DNA from: Euborellia annulipes
Lineage: Eukaryota; Arthropoda; Insecta; Dermaptera; Anisolabididae
DNA length: 64,000 nucleotides
Assembly: GCA_023213315.1 (NCBI GenBank)
Contig: JAKCPI010004467.1
Span: 62,001-126,000, forward strand
Direction of reading: 5' to 3'
Shown: in pieces, positions 29,905-40,992 of the stretch
How positions within the stretch are numbered: the first letter of the stretch is position 1
How the letters are laid out: the number at the start of each line of letters is the position of its first letter
The notes under the pieces: model-generated
Database searches by the model: none
Told to the model about the DNA's origin: nothing
What the model saw: only the letters and a program-made list of their open reading frames with translations
Program-made: the position numbers and the translations under genes

Positions 29905-30480
29905 CAGTGGCGGATTCAGAGGAGTTTCTCTTGGGAGGGGGGGAGAGGGGTGATCTGGTGTGACTAGTCGCTCTAGAACGCAATTTTCGCTAAATTAAAG
30001 GTGTATTCTGTACATGTTTACCAGAATATACCGGGTTGCCCAATAGTACGGGATCGGTAACTTGTGGCTATATAGTTGCACTTTTTTAAAGTTTGGCCCT
30101 GCAATAAAGAGTACTGCTTTTAAGGCTATAATTTTAAAATAAAAAAAATATTTGCCCACTAATCGCAAATCGTATACAGGGTGTAACGATACAAAGTTGT
30201 TTTCTTCAATGGAACGCCCTGTCAAGGGCGTCCGCAGGATTTTTTGCAGGGGGGGGCAAGTCACTTCCAGATAAGTTAAAAAAAACGTACTTTGGTATTA
30301 ATAATGTTATACATCTCTTAGTATTTAAAGCTTTCTCACCGCGGCAAGGATGTATACTGAGAAAGGTTTTTTTTGTATTTTTTTTTTTTATTTTATACAT
30401 TATTTTGTATCATTTTAATTTTCCAGGGGGGGGGGAGCAAGCCCCCCCCCCCTGCGGACGCCCATGCGCCCTGTATATTA
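29905..30480. repeat. repeat cluster with GGCGGATTC / GCGGACGCC ends
   Basis: CAGTGGCGGATTCAGAGGAG with a TGATCTGGTGTGACTAGTCG module, then an element starting GGGCGTCCGCAGGATTTTTT (30228) and ending CTGCGGACGCCCATGCG (30470), both flanked by poly-G/C. Two nested non-autonomous elements are likely. Confidence 0.5.
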
Positions 30481-30654
30481 TTGCATATTTGGATTGCCCT
30501 GTTAATTTTAGTTGGATTTTATTAAACATACTTGGTACTTAAGACAAGGCATTTAGGCGATATTTGACATTTTGTGAAAATTCCCTCTAACGATTTTTAT
30601 TATTTTTTTTTTTTTTATTTTATTTTATTTTTTTTTTTTAAACATTCACACTTT

Positions 30655-30895
30655 TTTCTCATTCACACTCACACTCACACACACATTCACACAGTGTTTT
30701 CGGCACCTCAGGCCATTTAAGACTAGACGATAATCGTTGTAATTAATATATATATTGTGGGTTCAGGCATTTTTATTTAAGCCATCTGGTATCCAAATGG
30801 CTTAAATAAAATCATCGGACTGCCTGGGTCCGAACCCGCGACGTTTGGTATAGGAGGTAGGCACGCTACCTACTACGCCAAACTCGGGGGCTACG
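30655..30895 (-). repeat. tRNA-derived SINE-like unit
   Basis: On the minus strand GGCGTAGTAGGTAGCGTGCC resembles an A box and CGCGGGTTCGGACCC a B box. The body carries GCCATTTGGATACCAGATGG and ends in CACAC/TTTTT-rich sequence. Same family as 47455-47700 and 51290-51535. Confidence 0.6.
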
Positions 30896-31215
30896 ATTTT
30901 TATTAAAATTTAAAAATCAATTATTTTTTAGATGCTCTTTAAAATCTATATTCTCATTTTGTGGTTGAAATCTTTTGAAGACCACATTACTCTTGTACTT
31001 CATAGGCAAGATAGGAGAAATGGTTGCCATGGTACACAACTTTCGATTATCGAAGGTAAGTTGTGTTCTAATCTTGTCACATCAGATTTTTATAAAGTAT
31101 GGGAAAATATTTAATTTTTGTTACCATGGTAACCATTTCTCCTAACTTTCCTATGAAGTACAAGAGTAAAGTGTGCTTCAAAAGATTTCAACCCGAAAAT
31201 GAAAACTCTGAGACA
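30893..31215. repeat. fragments of the composite repeat
   Basis: TCAATTATTTTTTAGATGCT, CAAGATAGGAGAAATGGTTG and CCATGGTAAC, followed by an inverted GGTTACCATGG-type piece, so two fragments face each other. Confidence 0.55.
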
Positions 31216-31219
31216 TTAG

Positions 31220-32040
31220 ATATATCTCGAAAGGTCTTCGGAGTCGAGAAGCACAAAGGGCTTTTTTTATTTGGGTGAAGCTGCCCCTGATTTCAAACAA
31301 ACATACTCACAGCCACCAATTTCCAATCATTTGAAACAACGCAGACTTTTGATTGTCGGGTATACAAACCTTGGAGACCGTAATCTAGAATTTGCATGTT
31401 TAAAAAAAAAGATTTTTTTATTGTTTTTTAAATACAAAATGTATCTAATATATATAGTTTTTTAAACAAATTACAAGTAAAATAGTTGCTATCAAACAAA
31501 AATATAATTTAAAGTATACGATATATACAAAAACTCTGGAGATTAATCTTAAATATTGTATTATAACGAATTCAAGGCGCCTCTTTTTTCTATATATTAT
31601 AAAAATACTGGACATTTCTGATCGCCTTGAGAAGGAATTTTTTTAAAGCATCTTATAACTTTTTAAATTTTTTTTAAAAATTTTTAATTTAAAATTTCAT
31701 AGAGAATTTGAGAGACGCTGGCAGTGACGCAAACAGGATTCACCTCTCAGGACGCTCACTAATTTCTTAAAGTTAAACAAATGTAAATAATTTTTTTAAA
31801 TGATAATAGCATCAATTTATTCCCTGAAGGCCTGGGAGATTTTTCAGCCCCCTGGTTGCGCCACTGCACGAGTATATAAAAGTTTATAATAATTCAAACT
31901 AAAAAGCTTTAATAAACAAATTGGTGATAAAAAAAGACGAAAAATATGTTTAATAAAAAACAAAATCTTTTATCATTACTACTGTATATGAAAAAAAAAT
32001 TTAATAAAAGTACAGTATATAAAAAATTCTTTTTCTAAGC
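31220..32040. other. unique AT-rich DNA
   Basis: Some less AT-rich sequence near 31265-31395 (GTGAAGCTGCCCCTGATTTC) without a splice-compatible finger exon. Confidence 0.35.
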
Positions 32041-32048
32041 CTCTAGAT

Positions 32049-32235
32049 CAGGGGTTCTTAAACTGTGGTCCGCGGACCCCCTGGGGTATATATATAAATA
32101 TACTTCAAGAAATTCATACTGATCCAAAAACCTTTCTTGAAGGGTGTCATAAAATGCTTACAGTTTGAAAGGGGTGCGCAAGAAAAATAAAGTTCTAGAG
32201 GGGGTCCGCGAACTACACAAAGTTAAGAACCTCTG
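32049..32235. mobile_element. short hAT MITE
   Basis: Starts CAGGGGTTCTTAAACTGTGG and ends with the complement (AAGTTAAGAACCTCTG). The flanks CTCTAGAT and CTCTAGTT match at 7 of 8 positions, consistent with an 8 bp hAT duplication with one later change. 187 bp, non-coding. Confidence 0.75.
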
Positions 32236-32244
32236 CTCTAGTTT

Positions 32245-32705
32245 TTTATTTGAATTTCCCAACCGAAATTTATTATTCAAATATTTTAAAGTAAAAAATT
32301 ATATAAACGCTTTAATGTACTTTTATTAAATTTTATATATCACTAGAAATTTTACAGAAATTAATAACTAACTTGTAAGTTTAAGAATTTATTCCATAAA
32401 TTTAATTTTCAAAGATACATAATAAATATATTTCTATTTTTATATCCGTCAATATTAAAATGATTTCTTATTTTTCAAATTACATTTTATTAATTTATTT
32501 ATTGACTACATACTTAATGTACATCTGTCAAGAAAATATCAAATTGCCAATTTATTTAATAAAAACAATATCTTTTTTGATATTTTTTTAATTTAATTTT
32601 TACCCCAAATATCCTTCTATTACCTTTGTTCGAGTAATTGAGTGATTTTTTTTTGTAATTAGCTGCCAAGTAATTTGCCCTTCCCTCTGAGGTCTATTTT
32701 GTTAT
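32245..32705. other. AT-rich stretch upstream of exon G
   Basis: Nothing recognised except the pyrimidine-rich CCCTTCCCTCTGAGGTC before the exon G acceptor. Confidence 0.4.
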
Positions 32706-32710
32706 AATAG

Positions 32711-33015
32711 GTGATGGCTTTTATACGAGATATTTGACGACGACGACACCAGACACCTCGACCACAAATAACCGACGCGAAAACCGATGTCCTAACTGTA
32801 CAGCTTCCTATACACATCGGTACAACTTGTTACGACATATTCGCCAAGAATGCGGCAAAACGCCGAGTTTCTTATGCCCTGCCTGTCCAAGACGTTATAA
32901 ACGTAAAAACGATATGACAAATCATGCGCTAAGAGCTCATGGTGTCAATTTGAAAAGCGCTAGGGGTGGCAATTATAGATCGAATCGATACTGGCCAGCC
33001 AAATTTATACATTAA
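32711..33015 (+). CDS. lola: lola alternative terminal exon G (C2HC + C2H2 fingers)
   Basis: The acceptor TTTTGTTATAATAG at 32710 is phase 1 (split Gly codon). 101 residues to TAA at 33013-33015. The linker is GDGFYTRYLTTTTPDTSTTN and NRRENR. Finger 1 is C27-x2-C30-x12-H43-x4-C48 (CPNCTASYTHRYNLLRHIRQ). Finger 2 is C56-x2-C59-x12-H72-x4-H77 (CPACPRRYKRKNDMTNHALR), then GVNLKSARGGNYRSNRYWPA and KFIH. Finger 2's KRKNDM/TNHA pattern is close to the KRHN-M pattern in exons H, J and K, so G may be the outlying member of that group. A foldback element begins about 75 bp after the stop, so the 3' UTR either ends quickly or runs through the repeat. Confidence 0.86.
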
Positions 33016-33089
33016 TTGCCACCAATTTTTATTTATTACACAGGGAAACATGTATTCTGCGGCATGGGACTTATTAAAAAATTTTAGGT

Positions 33090-33395
33090 AAAGATGGGAA
33101 AGAGAAAGTACAGGCGCAGCAAAGAAAACGAAGCCTTTGTATGCCAAATGTCGAAGGAGACATTTCTGTCAAAATTTATTTGTCAAAAGTCCGTGCACAT
33201 ACTGTATACATTCTTAATTAAATGTACATGTGCACGGACAACAAGAACGATTACAACTTTGCGCCTAAAATTATTATAAGCCTTCAAGAACTGATGATGG
33301 ACAAATAATTTTGTCCGAAACGTCTTTTTCGGCATTTGGCATACAAAGGCTTCATTTTCTTTGTTAATCCTGTACTTGCTCTTTCCCAACTTGTA
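33090..33395. repeat. foldback element bearing a strong hammerhead-like motif
   Basis: GGGAAAGAGAAAGTACAGG and GAAGCCTTTGTATGCCAAAT on the left mirror ATTTGGCATACAAAGGCTTC and CCTGTACTTGCTCTTTCCC on the right. A second inner hairpin, GTCCGTGCACAT/ATGTGCACGGAC (33190-33240), sits at the centre. Confidence 0.65.
33285..33330 (+). ncRNA. hammerhead ribozyme-like motif, sense orientation
   Basis: CAAGAA, CTGATGA (33291-33297), T, helix II GGACAAA-ATAA-TTTTGTCC, GAAAC, GTC, TTTTTC. Helix II is long and nearly perfect; helix I pairs AAGAA with TTTTT using one G-U. Helix III is minimal. Predicted cleavage is after GTC at 33324. Confidence 0.6.
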
Positions 33396-33399
33396 ACAT

Positions 33400-36300
33400 C
33401 AACAGCAACTTTTCTCCTGATTACAATTTTAGGTAATTTTGGCCTGCTGAAAACGAGAATAACATTTTTATTGAATTGACTCTACTTTTTGAGATAAAGG
33501 CAATCCATTTATACTGGAAATTAAATTGTAAAAAAGGGGAGAATATTTTTTAAAACGTTAATTTTAAAATTATCAAATGATTTGAAACAAAGTGCTAAGA
33601 TTTAGAAAAACCTTTTTTTTCTTTGGCATTTTTGGTCAGGACAGTCTCTCTGCAAGTTCCAGCAGTAGTCTGCCCTCATATGGCGATCCCATCCTCCATA
33701 TCTTGATCTTGATGTCCTGGTGGAGGTCCTGAGCGCGACAGGAAGATGTCAACCGATTTTGATAATTTTTCTTTCTTTTTTTTTGTTTGTATAATTCGCA
33801 ACTTTTCCGCGCTATTACAACTTCGAAATAAAAAAATGAGTTTTTTCGGCCACCCTAATGATTACAAAGGATGGCAGGAAAATGACTAACAAATAATGCA
33901 ATTTACATTCATATTTATTAGCTCCTAGTTTTTGGAAATTCTGTAGCATTTTGTCTATTTCGGAGCTTTGTGATTCTCCCAAAAAATTTTGACATCTGCT
34001 ACAAAGCTTGTCCATGCTTCCTATTCAACTTGAGTCCTTTCATTTATAAATGTATGTAAATATATTTGAAGCCTATCAAAAATTCCTTGCTCTCAACTTT
34101 TCTATACTGAGAACAGGAAAATATATTTTGAAGCAATCGCCTTTCCTCTCTAAAACTTTAACAAACTGTTTTACCATTATAAGCCAAAGTTTAATATGTA
34201 GTGGCGTATGTACTTTCTGTAACAAAAACGCCTAATAAACAAATTGATGTAATCAACTGGGATTTTCAAAAATTATACACAAGGTGCTATTCGTTAAAAT
34301 CCTGTTATATTTCGAAAAAGACAAGGTAAATTAATAAAAAAACTTTTTTTTTATAGAACGGTTTGTCATGAGAACCAGAGTCAATTCAAAGAAAATAATT
34401 TATTGATTGATTACTTCATCATCTTATGTATCTAAATTGACTCCATAAGCTTATGCCGTAGAAATTTTTTTTGTTCCCTGTGTTACCATTTCTTATCTCT
34501 ATTAAAAAAAGTATTATATATTTTTAATAAGATTATTTTTTAATAAATTTTTTTCTTTTTTCTTTTGGAACATTTAAGTTTTATTTACATGTCGATTGAA
34601 CTTTTGAAAATCAAAATTATATTCTTACAAAGCTTTTTTTTTTTATTCATTTATCTCTTGGCTTAGTCTGGGCCATGAGAACAAAGCTTTTATTTTCAAT
34701 TTAAAATCATTGTCAAGTTTTTTGTTTAAATTGTTCTGTTTATGAAGTTTTGTCCATGTTTCAGATCCCTTTTTAGGACAGACCCATTTTCTTAAATACA
34801 AACTCCTGAACAAATAAACAATTTTTTTTTTACCTGTAAACTGTAAAAATATTTTAAGAATGTAATTATTTATTTGAAGAAATAAAAAAATGGAAAATTA
34901 ATTAAATAAGGTTCATTGAATAAAGGAAAATTTGGTTTTTTGATTGAACTTGATTTCCACTTTTTCAATTCCAGGATGAGTTCATCTATTTATTTTAATC
35001 AGGATTTAACCGATCTGAACAAAACGCGAGAAATTATAAGTACTAAGACCGGATTTTAATATTTAAATAAATAAATATATTAATATATAAAAAGAAAAAA
35101 ATAATTTTTAAAATTGAATTTTTTTTTTTTGTATTTTTGCTTTTTGAGCATCTGAGGCTAATTAGATTGAATCCAAATTTAAATCATTTGGTAGCTAATA
35201 AAATTTTAACGCATTGCTAATCTTTGAAGCTAAAACCGAGATCTCCTCAAAGGAACAGCGGGCAAATAAATATTATAAAAAGATTTTGATTACCAGCTAC
35301 GCTTTAACTTCTTATCTTTTACTATATAAAATTTGGGCAATTTCAAATTGAATAAATTGAGGTGAAAGTTGTTTTAATTTTATTTAACCTAGAGCCAATA
35401 GAATAAAAATACCCAGGAAAAAAATCGAAAAAACTAAATAAGAACACCAGCAACTTTAGTGTAATTTAATCCTAATCTCCAAGTTAAATAAAAAGGAACA
35501 AGAGTCTTTTGATTATTTTTTGAACTAGATTATAAAATTTAGTCAATAAATCCCTGTATTAAATAGATGTACTTGGTCGAGTTGCGAGAGCCCCTCACTA
35601 ATTTACTCCATTTCTAACAATGGCTTGCAGGTGCTTCGCACTGAATATTTCAATTTTCTAATCAAGTACAATAATTTATAAAAAAATTTTGTAAATAAAA
35701 GAATTTCTCCTACATTTCCTTAATTTTAATTTCTAACTTATTGAGAATTTTTACTTTGTAAATATTTAAAAAATTTAATAAATTTCTTCAACTTGATTTT
35801 TAAAATAATATCTCTAATATCAAAATTATTTTAACCATTTCTTTTTTCCCTTAATTTTTTTTTGTTTCGATCGCCATGTATATATTTTGGTATGGATATT
35901 TACAAAATAAGGCATCGTGGGGGATTCTTTTTTGTTCCATCAATTTCATTAATTTAATATTTTTGTTGGTTGCTCTGTGTATATAGAATAATTATTTAGA
36001 TTTCTTTTTTATTTCAAAAAGTCTTTATAATTAAACTTTCTCTTAAACCCTCCTCAAGTGGCGATGCTCATAAAACTCTTGGCTCATTTTTTGAATCGTT
36101 TGGAACATTCTTAAAACTCTCAGCAAATGTTGAGTAATACTCTGTTTAAAGTAAATATTTCGATATCAGAAAATAAATTAATAAAGATTTGCAGAACATT
36201 TTTTAAAGTAGTGACGGTGACTGGACGTCGATTATCAAAATATTTACATTCACCGGGGTATATACAAAATACTTTTTGCTAGACAGAATTACATGATTAG

Positions 36301-37084
36301 CAATCACCTAAAAAAATATTAAAGAGAATTTAGAATGGTTATTTTATCGCGAGTTTGGACTTCTATCGATTTTTTTTAAGCGCCCCAAGGACGCCGATGG
36401 CTTGTAACGCAAGATGTGGATGCCACTGAAATTGAGGGTCTCTAAAATGTATTATAACTATTCTATTATAATATATAAGCAACCATTTAGTGAGGGGGGG
36501 GGTTGGAAACAAAAGGAGAATGTGACGGTCCGCATGAAAAGGTACCAAATCTTCATCGGGTCAAAAATGAGTTCTTATGCTTTCTGTAGAGACATCCTGC
36601 TGAGCAAGTCGATGTTTTTAGAATTTTTTAATCATTTTTTGTTTGGAAGATATGAATATTTAAAATTTTGGTAATGAAAACCCTAGTTTTGAGAAAAATG
36701 AGTTTAAAGTTTGTTGGTCCCTTTTCTCTTATCTCACCTTTGCCCTGATTTTTTAATTTTTTGATATAAAACACATTGATTCTGATGAATCAAATATTTC
36801 ATCATATAAGATAAAGAACTATAGAGAAATGGAATCAGTAGGCCTAATATAAAAAAAATCGATTTTTTGTACTTTTTTTTTATTAAATCGGCTCTGCTGC
36901 ACATTTGGCCCAGTGAAGATTTGGAACCTTTTCATGTGACACATGCGGGCACATATTTTGAAATTGATGGAAAACATTTCGTTTAAATAAGAATACTTTA
37001 ATTTGGTTGAGGTCATGTTTTCTTTTTTTTTCTTAGGTTTTTGAGAGTTTTATTTTTTTTTATTTCGTTTATTATTCTCGCTAG
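33400..37084. other. 3.7 kb between exons G and H
   Basis: Mostly unique AT-rich DNA. Less AT-rich block at 33630-33750 with an open minus frame (AQDLHQDIKIKIWRMGSPYE) of unknown origin, possibly a retroelement remnant. 36480-37000 carries pieces related to 53755-53850 and 55010-55240 (TGAAAAGGTACCAAATCTTC; CTGAGCAAGTCGATGTTTTT), so a dispersed repeat. No finger exon seen. Confidence 0.4.
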
Positions 37085-37413
37085 GCTCTCTTGCCTGGAG
37101 GACTTCCTTCGATGATTGGAGCTCCTCGTCAGGTGCCAACAACAACATCGACTTTGCTTTGCTCCTTGACTCGAACGCTCCACCTCAGCGCTACACCTGC
37201 CCTAAATGTTTGAGCACATACACTCATAAGCGCAATCTACAGCGGCATATTAGCGTAGAATGTGGAAAGGAGCCACAAATCGCTTGTCCAGAGTGTGGAC
37301 GGCGATTCAAAAGGCATAACGTCATGATCGCGCATGCGCTACGCAAACACGGCCTATTTATACAAAGAAAGCGTTCAGTGAAACGTTCACCTTATACTTA
37401 TATTATTCAATAA
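37085..37413 (+). CDS. lola: lola alternative terminal exon H (C2HC + C2H2 fingers)
   Basis: The acceptor TTATTATTCTCGCTAG at 37084 follows a long T-rich tract and is phase 1 (split Gly codon); a second in-phase AG lies at 37132. 109 residues to TAA at 37411-37413. The linker is GSLAWRTSFDDWSSSSGANN and NIDFALLLDSNAPPQRYT. Finger 1 is C39-x2-C42-x12-H55-x4-C60 (CPKCLSTYTHKRNLQRHISV). Finger 2 is C68-x2-C71-x12-H84-x4-H89 (CPECGRRFKRHNVMIAHALR). The basic tail is RKRSVKRSPYTYIIQ. First of the four-exon cluster sharing the FKRHN-type second finger. The stop codon lies inside an AATAAA hexamer. Confidence 0.88.
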
Positions 37414-37414
37414 A
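37409..37414 (+). terminator. polyadenylation signal overlapping the exon H stop codon
   Basis: CAATAAAA contains both TAA (37411-37413) and AATAAA. If used, the 3' UTR would be only about 15-30 nt. Confidence 0.45.
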
Positions 37415-39440
37415 AATTAAACTTATTTAAATTTTATTTGTTACGTGAGGCGCGGGTCCACAGGGGGGGGGGGGCAGGGCGCCTAAAAGGAGATTTTTTT
37501 ATGTGAATTTATTTATATTTGAACCAACTCACAAAAGTTTTAAATTGAGTGAGCTGTTAATTTATAAAAGAGACAAAATTAAGTATAAATAAATAGAAGA
37601 GGTGAGGGCATTCAAGGTATGACTCTAATTTTTTATTATTATCTTATACATTCATAACTGGTATATAAAAAATAAAAAAATAGTTCCTAATTATAGTTAT
37701 TTTTTATGAATTTTACATAGATATATTTTTATTAGAGCTCTGTATCTTTATTTTTATGGAAATATATATTTATTGGTATTTAATAAATTATTTATGGGCA
37801 AATCATGAATTTTTTTGACTCCCTTATCCCTTATCCATACATTTTTCCACCTCAAAGGAATCAAATTTTTTTTTTAGGAAAATCCGAATAAAAATTTTAA
37901 TTTTGATATTTTGGAATAGGTACAAGCAGTACCGAACCAGGGGGGTTCGGTGGCTTTTGACTGCAGCTGGAAATAAATAAAAAAAAAAAAAAGTTTGGAG
38001 CAAATCTTAAACATAAAAAAAAAATTAATTCTTATGTGAATGATTATATTAAAAAGCATTTTTTTTTTTTTACGTAAAATTGTATGTAGGGCCTATTTAA
38101 TTTTAGATAAAAAACTTTTTAAATAATTATTCAAATACTAAAAATATCTATAATTAAAAATTCCCCTAATAATAATAATTCAAACCACAAAAGCTTTAAT
38201 AAACACATTATGACCTAGTGTTTGTAATTTCTCCTATAAAAGTTTCAACTAGAGCCTACGGTTGACGTTTAAATTCCCTCTATACCTTATAAATTGTAAT
38301 TTTTCTTTTTGTAATTTATTAAAGATTTAGTTATTAAAAAATAATTTCATAATAAATCATAAGAATGTTTGCCTAAATCCTATTTATTTATTTATTATTT
38401 ATTTTTGTTTACATTTTTTACTACTCAATACTCCTTTTATTTCCCACTTGGTAGAATTTCTTGCTAGTTCAATGAAGCCTTCTACACCCAATTTCTTCTC
38501 TCTCTCTCGATCTCATTTTATTTTACCAGGTATTATTGACATTGATCAAATGCCTTCCCGTCTTTATTTTCACACATTAAAATGCTTGAAAATACAAATT
38601 TTTTCTTACGTTTTCAGGCATGTAGATTTGATTTATTTATTGAAAGTTACGATACTTTTTAATTGAATTTAAGCGAAAATTAATAAATATCTCAACTCGT
38701 CGGCCATTGATCTTGACAAACAATCCAAGGATTAAATGTTCTTGGGCTGTTCAAATTCCCGGATGATGTTGCAATTAATTCCAATTTCGAACATGAATGT
38801 GCGTGTTGCTTCTTCTACAGGATTTTATGTAGCTGGCAAATTTATTTTTCTTCCCAAATGATAATTAATCTAAAACCATAATCTTATTGTTTAGGGATTT
38901 TAATCTTTGCCATATTACAATGGCGGTGATTAAAAATGGGGGGGGGGGCTTTTTCGAAAAAGGTTTATATTTTAACCTTATTAAGGATCGGTTTCTTCAG
39001 TTATATCTAGATTTCATCTAGATTTCACCAAGTCATAAGTAAAAATTTAATCATTGGATATACAAATGGTTTAAATAAATATTCATCGAACTGCCTGAGA
39101 TCAGAACCCACGCCCCTATTTTAAGAGAAGAGGAGTTTCGCTTGCTTTGAATACCTAATTATTATTTAACCCAGAGTTTTTCATTTTTTCATTGTCCTTA
39201 AATCTTTTTGCCTCTTCATTTCTAATTTTCAATCTCCGCCGTTGTTTATGTAATATGAAAAAGAAATAAATACGTAAAAAATACATAATGTAAGTAATTT
39301 ATTTTTCCTTAAAATTATTTCCCTGCCTAAGCATGAAAATTTTACTTTTTTCTTTTATGGAATTCTTTTTATTTAGCTATTATATATTTTCTGTTTTTTT
39401 GTTCCTTGCGTTCCGTTCTACTTGCGGATTCGGACGACCA
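37415..39440. other. DNA between exons H and I
   Basis: Poly-G near 37461, AT-rich sequence, a 60 bp fragment of the 29.7-29.9 kb palindrome (38150-38210), poly-G at 38936-38948, and a SINE-like B-box fragment near 39080-39125. One splice-compatible frame without fingers is listed separately. Confidence 0.4.
38530..38666 (+). CDS. possible finger-less terminal exon (weak)
   Basis: An excellent acceptor (TCTCTCTCTCGATCTCATTT continuing to TTACCAG at 38529) in phase 1 opens a 45-residue frame beginning GIIDIDQMPSRLYFHTLKCL and ending VTILFN at TGA. It sits between finger exons H and I on the same strand. No zinc finger or known domain; the peptide is hydrophobic and AT-driven. Acceptor and phase could occur by chance, so this is a candidate only. 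Confidence 0.2.
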
Positions 39441-39441
39441 G

Positions 39442-39689
39442 TTTGGAATTCGAATTCGAACTTGAACTTGAATCCAGCAACGTCATGGCGAGAATGGAAC
39501 AAATCTGGTCGGGCCCTATTTCGTTGTCAGCGCTGTGCTAGAGGATACACAAGAAAAGACAATTTGCAACGGCATTTGCGCCTTGAATGTGGCCGAGAAC
39601 CAAAAATCGTTTGCGTTTATTGCGGGCGTCGATTTAAACATAGACACGTTTTAATGGACCATCTTAAAAGAAAACATTTCAAAACATAA
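39442..39689 (+). CDS. lola: lola alternative terminal exon I (C2HC + C2H2 fingers)
   Basis: The preferred phase-1 acceptor is GGACGACCAG at 39441 (split Val codon) with the T-rich tract about 25 nt upstream. A second phase-compatible AG at 39477 would shorten the linker by 12 residues. 82 residues to TAA at 39687-39689. The Asn-rich linker VWNSNSNLNLNPATSWREWN leads to finger 1, C29-x2-C32-x12-H45-x4-C50 (CQRCARGYTRKDNLQRHLRL). Finger 2 is C58-x2-C61-x12-H74-x4-H79 (CVYCGRRFKHRHVLMDHLKR). Finger 1 shares DNLxRHLRLECG with exon K and xNxQRHLRLECG with exon J, placing it in the 37-41 kb group. An AATAAA lies near 39911. Confidence 0.84.
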
Positions 39690-40369
39690 CACTTGGGAGA
39701 TAACCGCCCCCGGGGACGCACAGACAATACTCTTTCCAAAAGTGTTTAATTCCCCCTCCTGTTCCATGGGAAATTTCTGACTCGGAATTTGTTATGAATT
39801 ATTGAGGAAAGGACAAAATACAATTGAATATTAAAATATTCTCCACGAGTTCAATTTCTCACTTTGTATTTTTATTTTTTCTTTGCCGTTTTTGATTGAT
39901 TGGCACCCACCAAATAAATTAACGCTAACTTCTAATCTATTCATATTTACTTAATAGTCAGTTGGTGATTTCATTTTAAACTTATCAAATGTTCATAATC
40001 TATTTAATTTATTTTAATGAAAATTCTTGTGATATTTTGTATGATAAACGTTGACTAATAAAAAAAAACAAAGATTTGTTTAATTTTTCACCCCAACTTA
40101 TTTATTTATTTTGTGCCTCATTTACTTTAACAAATTATTTTTAGACAACATTTTTCAAATTTTTATTTATAAAAAAAAAAAATGGTTTATTTGTAAATTT
40201 ATAATTTAAATTGTAATATCATAATTGAAGCATGATGTAAATGTCGCAAATTTTGTTTCTTTTCTTTTTTTTTGTAACCAATTAAATTGAAATTAGAGAA
40301 TTTAATGAAATAAACGTGAATTGTCTCATTTTGGTTGTCTGGTGTGGCTTTTGTGCGACCTTTTCCCAG

Positions 40370-40707
40370 GTCTCTGGTCCTCAGCATCTTTGCTTGCAGC
40401 CTCAGCTACACTCCACAACGCATTCGGCTACCAACTGACGACGATGAGCGACGTTTCGTCGCTTGCGGCACGACGACGATTTCGTTGCCCTCGTTGTTTC
40501 ACAATGTACACACAAAAGCGCAATATGCAACGACATTTAAGACTAGAGTGTGGACAAGAGCCACAAGTGGCATGTCCTCATTGCAAACGTCGCTTTAAAA
40601 GACATAATGACATGTTGAGACATGCAAGGAGTCAACACGGCTTATTCCTCCCTTCGACTAATTCCAAATTTCTCTCGCTTTATGAATTAAATCAAATTAG
40701 GGGATAA
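40370..40707 (+). CDS. lola: lola alternative terminal exon J (C2HC + C2H2 fingers)
   Basis: The acceptor TGCGACCTTTTCCCAG at 40369 is phase 1 (split Gly codon). 112 residues to TAA at 40705-40707. The linker is GLWSSASLLAASATLHNAFG and YQLTTMSDVSSLAARRRFR. Finger 1 is C40-x2-C43-x12-H56-x4-C61 (CPRCFTMYTQKRNMQRHLRL). Finger 2 is C69-x2-C72-x12-H85-x4-H90 (CPHCKRRFKRHNDMLRHARS). Tail GLFLPSTNSKFLSLYELNQI. Fingers are very close to exon H (QKRN/HKRN; RRFKRHN), and GLF follows the last His in both, so J and H are probable duplicates. An AATAAA at 40820-40825 would end the transcript about 170 nt before the exon K acceptor. Confidence 0.88.
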
Positions 40708-40819
40708 TTAGAGTATTGTAATAGCAACAACAAATTTGTAAATACTTACAAAGTCAACTCTAGTCAATATTTAAAGAGAATAGTTATATTGTTAAAGGCG
40801 TAAATCAATTATCGATGCT

Positions 40820-40825
40820 AATAAA
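40820..40825 (+). terminator. polyadenylation signal for exon J
   Basis: AATAAA 113 nt after the exon J stop and upstream of the exon K acceptor. Confidence 0.45.
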
Positions 40826-40992
40826 TGACGTATTTATTTATTAAGAATTTTATTTGAATCTTCCTGCTCCTAACTCTTTTCATTCTCTAACATGTTTTAT
40901 CTTTTGGAATGCTAAAAGTATTAACCAGAAGAGACAGAAAACCAAATGGATCATTTATTTTTTGATTGTTTTTATGGTTGTTTGTTTGGCAG

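Noticed and set aside
33630..33750. Possible coding block on the minus strand (AQDLHQDIKIKIWRMGSPYE)
   Set aside because: Open for only about 40 codons, no recognised domain, no splice context; kept only as a gap description.
39333..39441. Hydrophobic N-terminal extension upstream of exon I (MKILLFSFMEFFLFSYYIFS)
   Set aside because: Looks like a signal peptide but is translation of the T-rich polypyrimidine tract before the acceptor.
40335..40598. 87-residue frame overlapping exon J
   Set aside because: Shadow frame of exon J, which has conserved fingers in the other frame.
40854..40992. Upstream extension of exon K reading frame
   Set aside because: Intron translation ahead of the acceptor TTTGGCAG; the same applies to the frames ahead of exons F and J.
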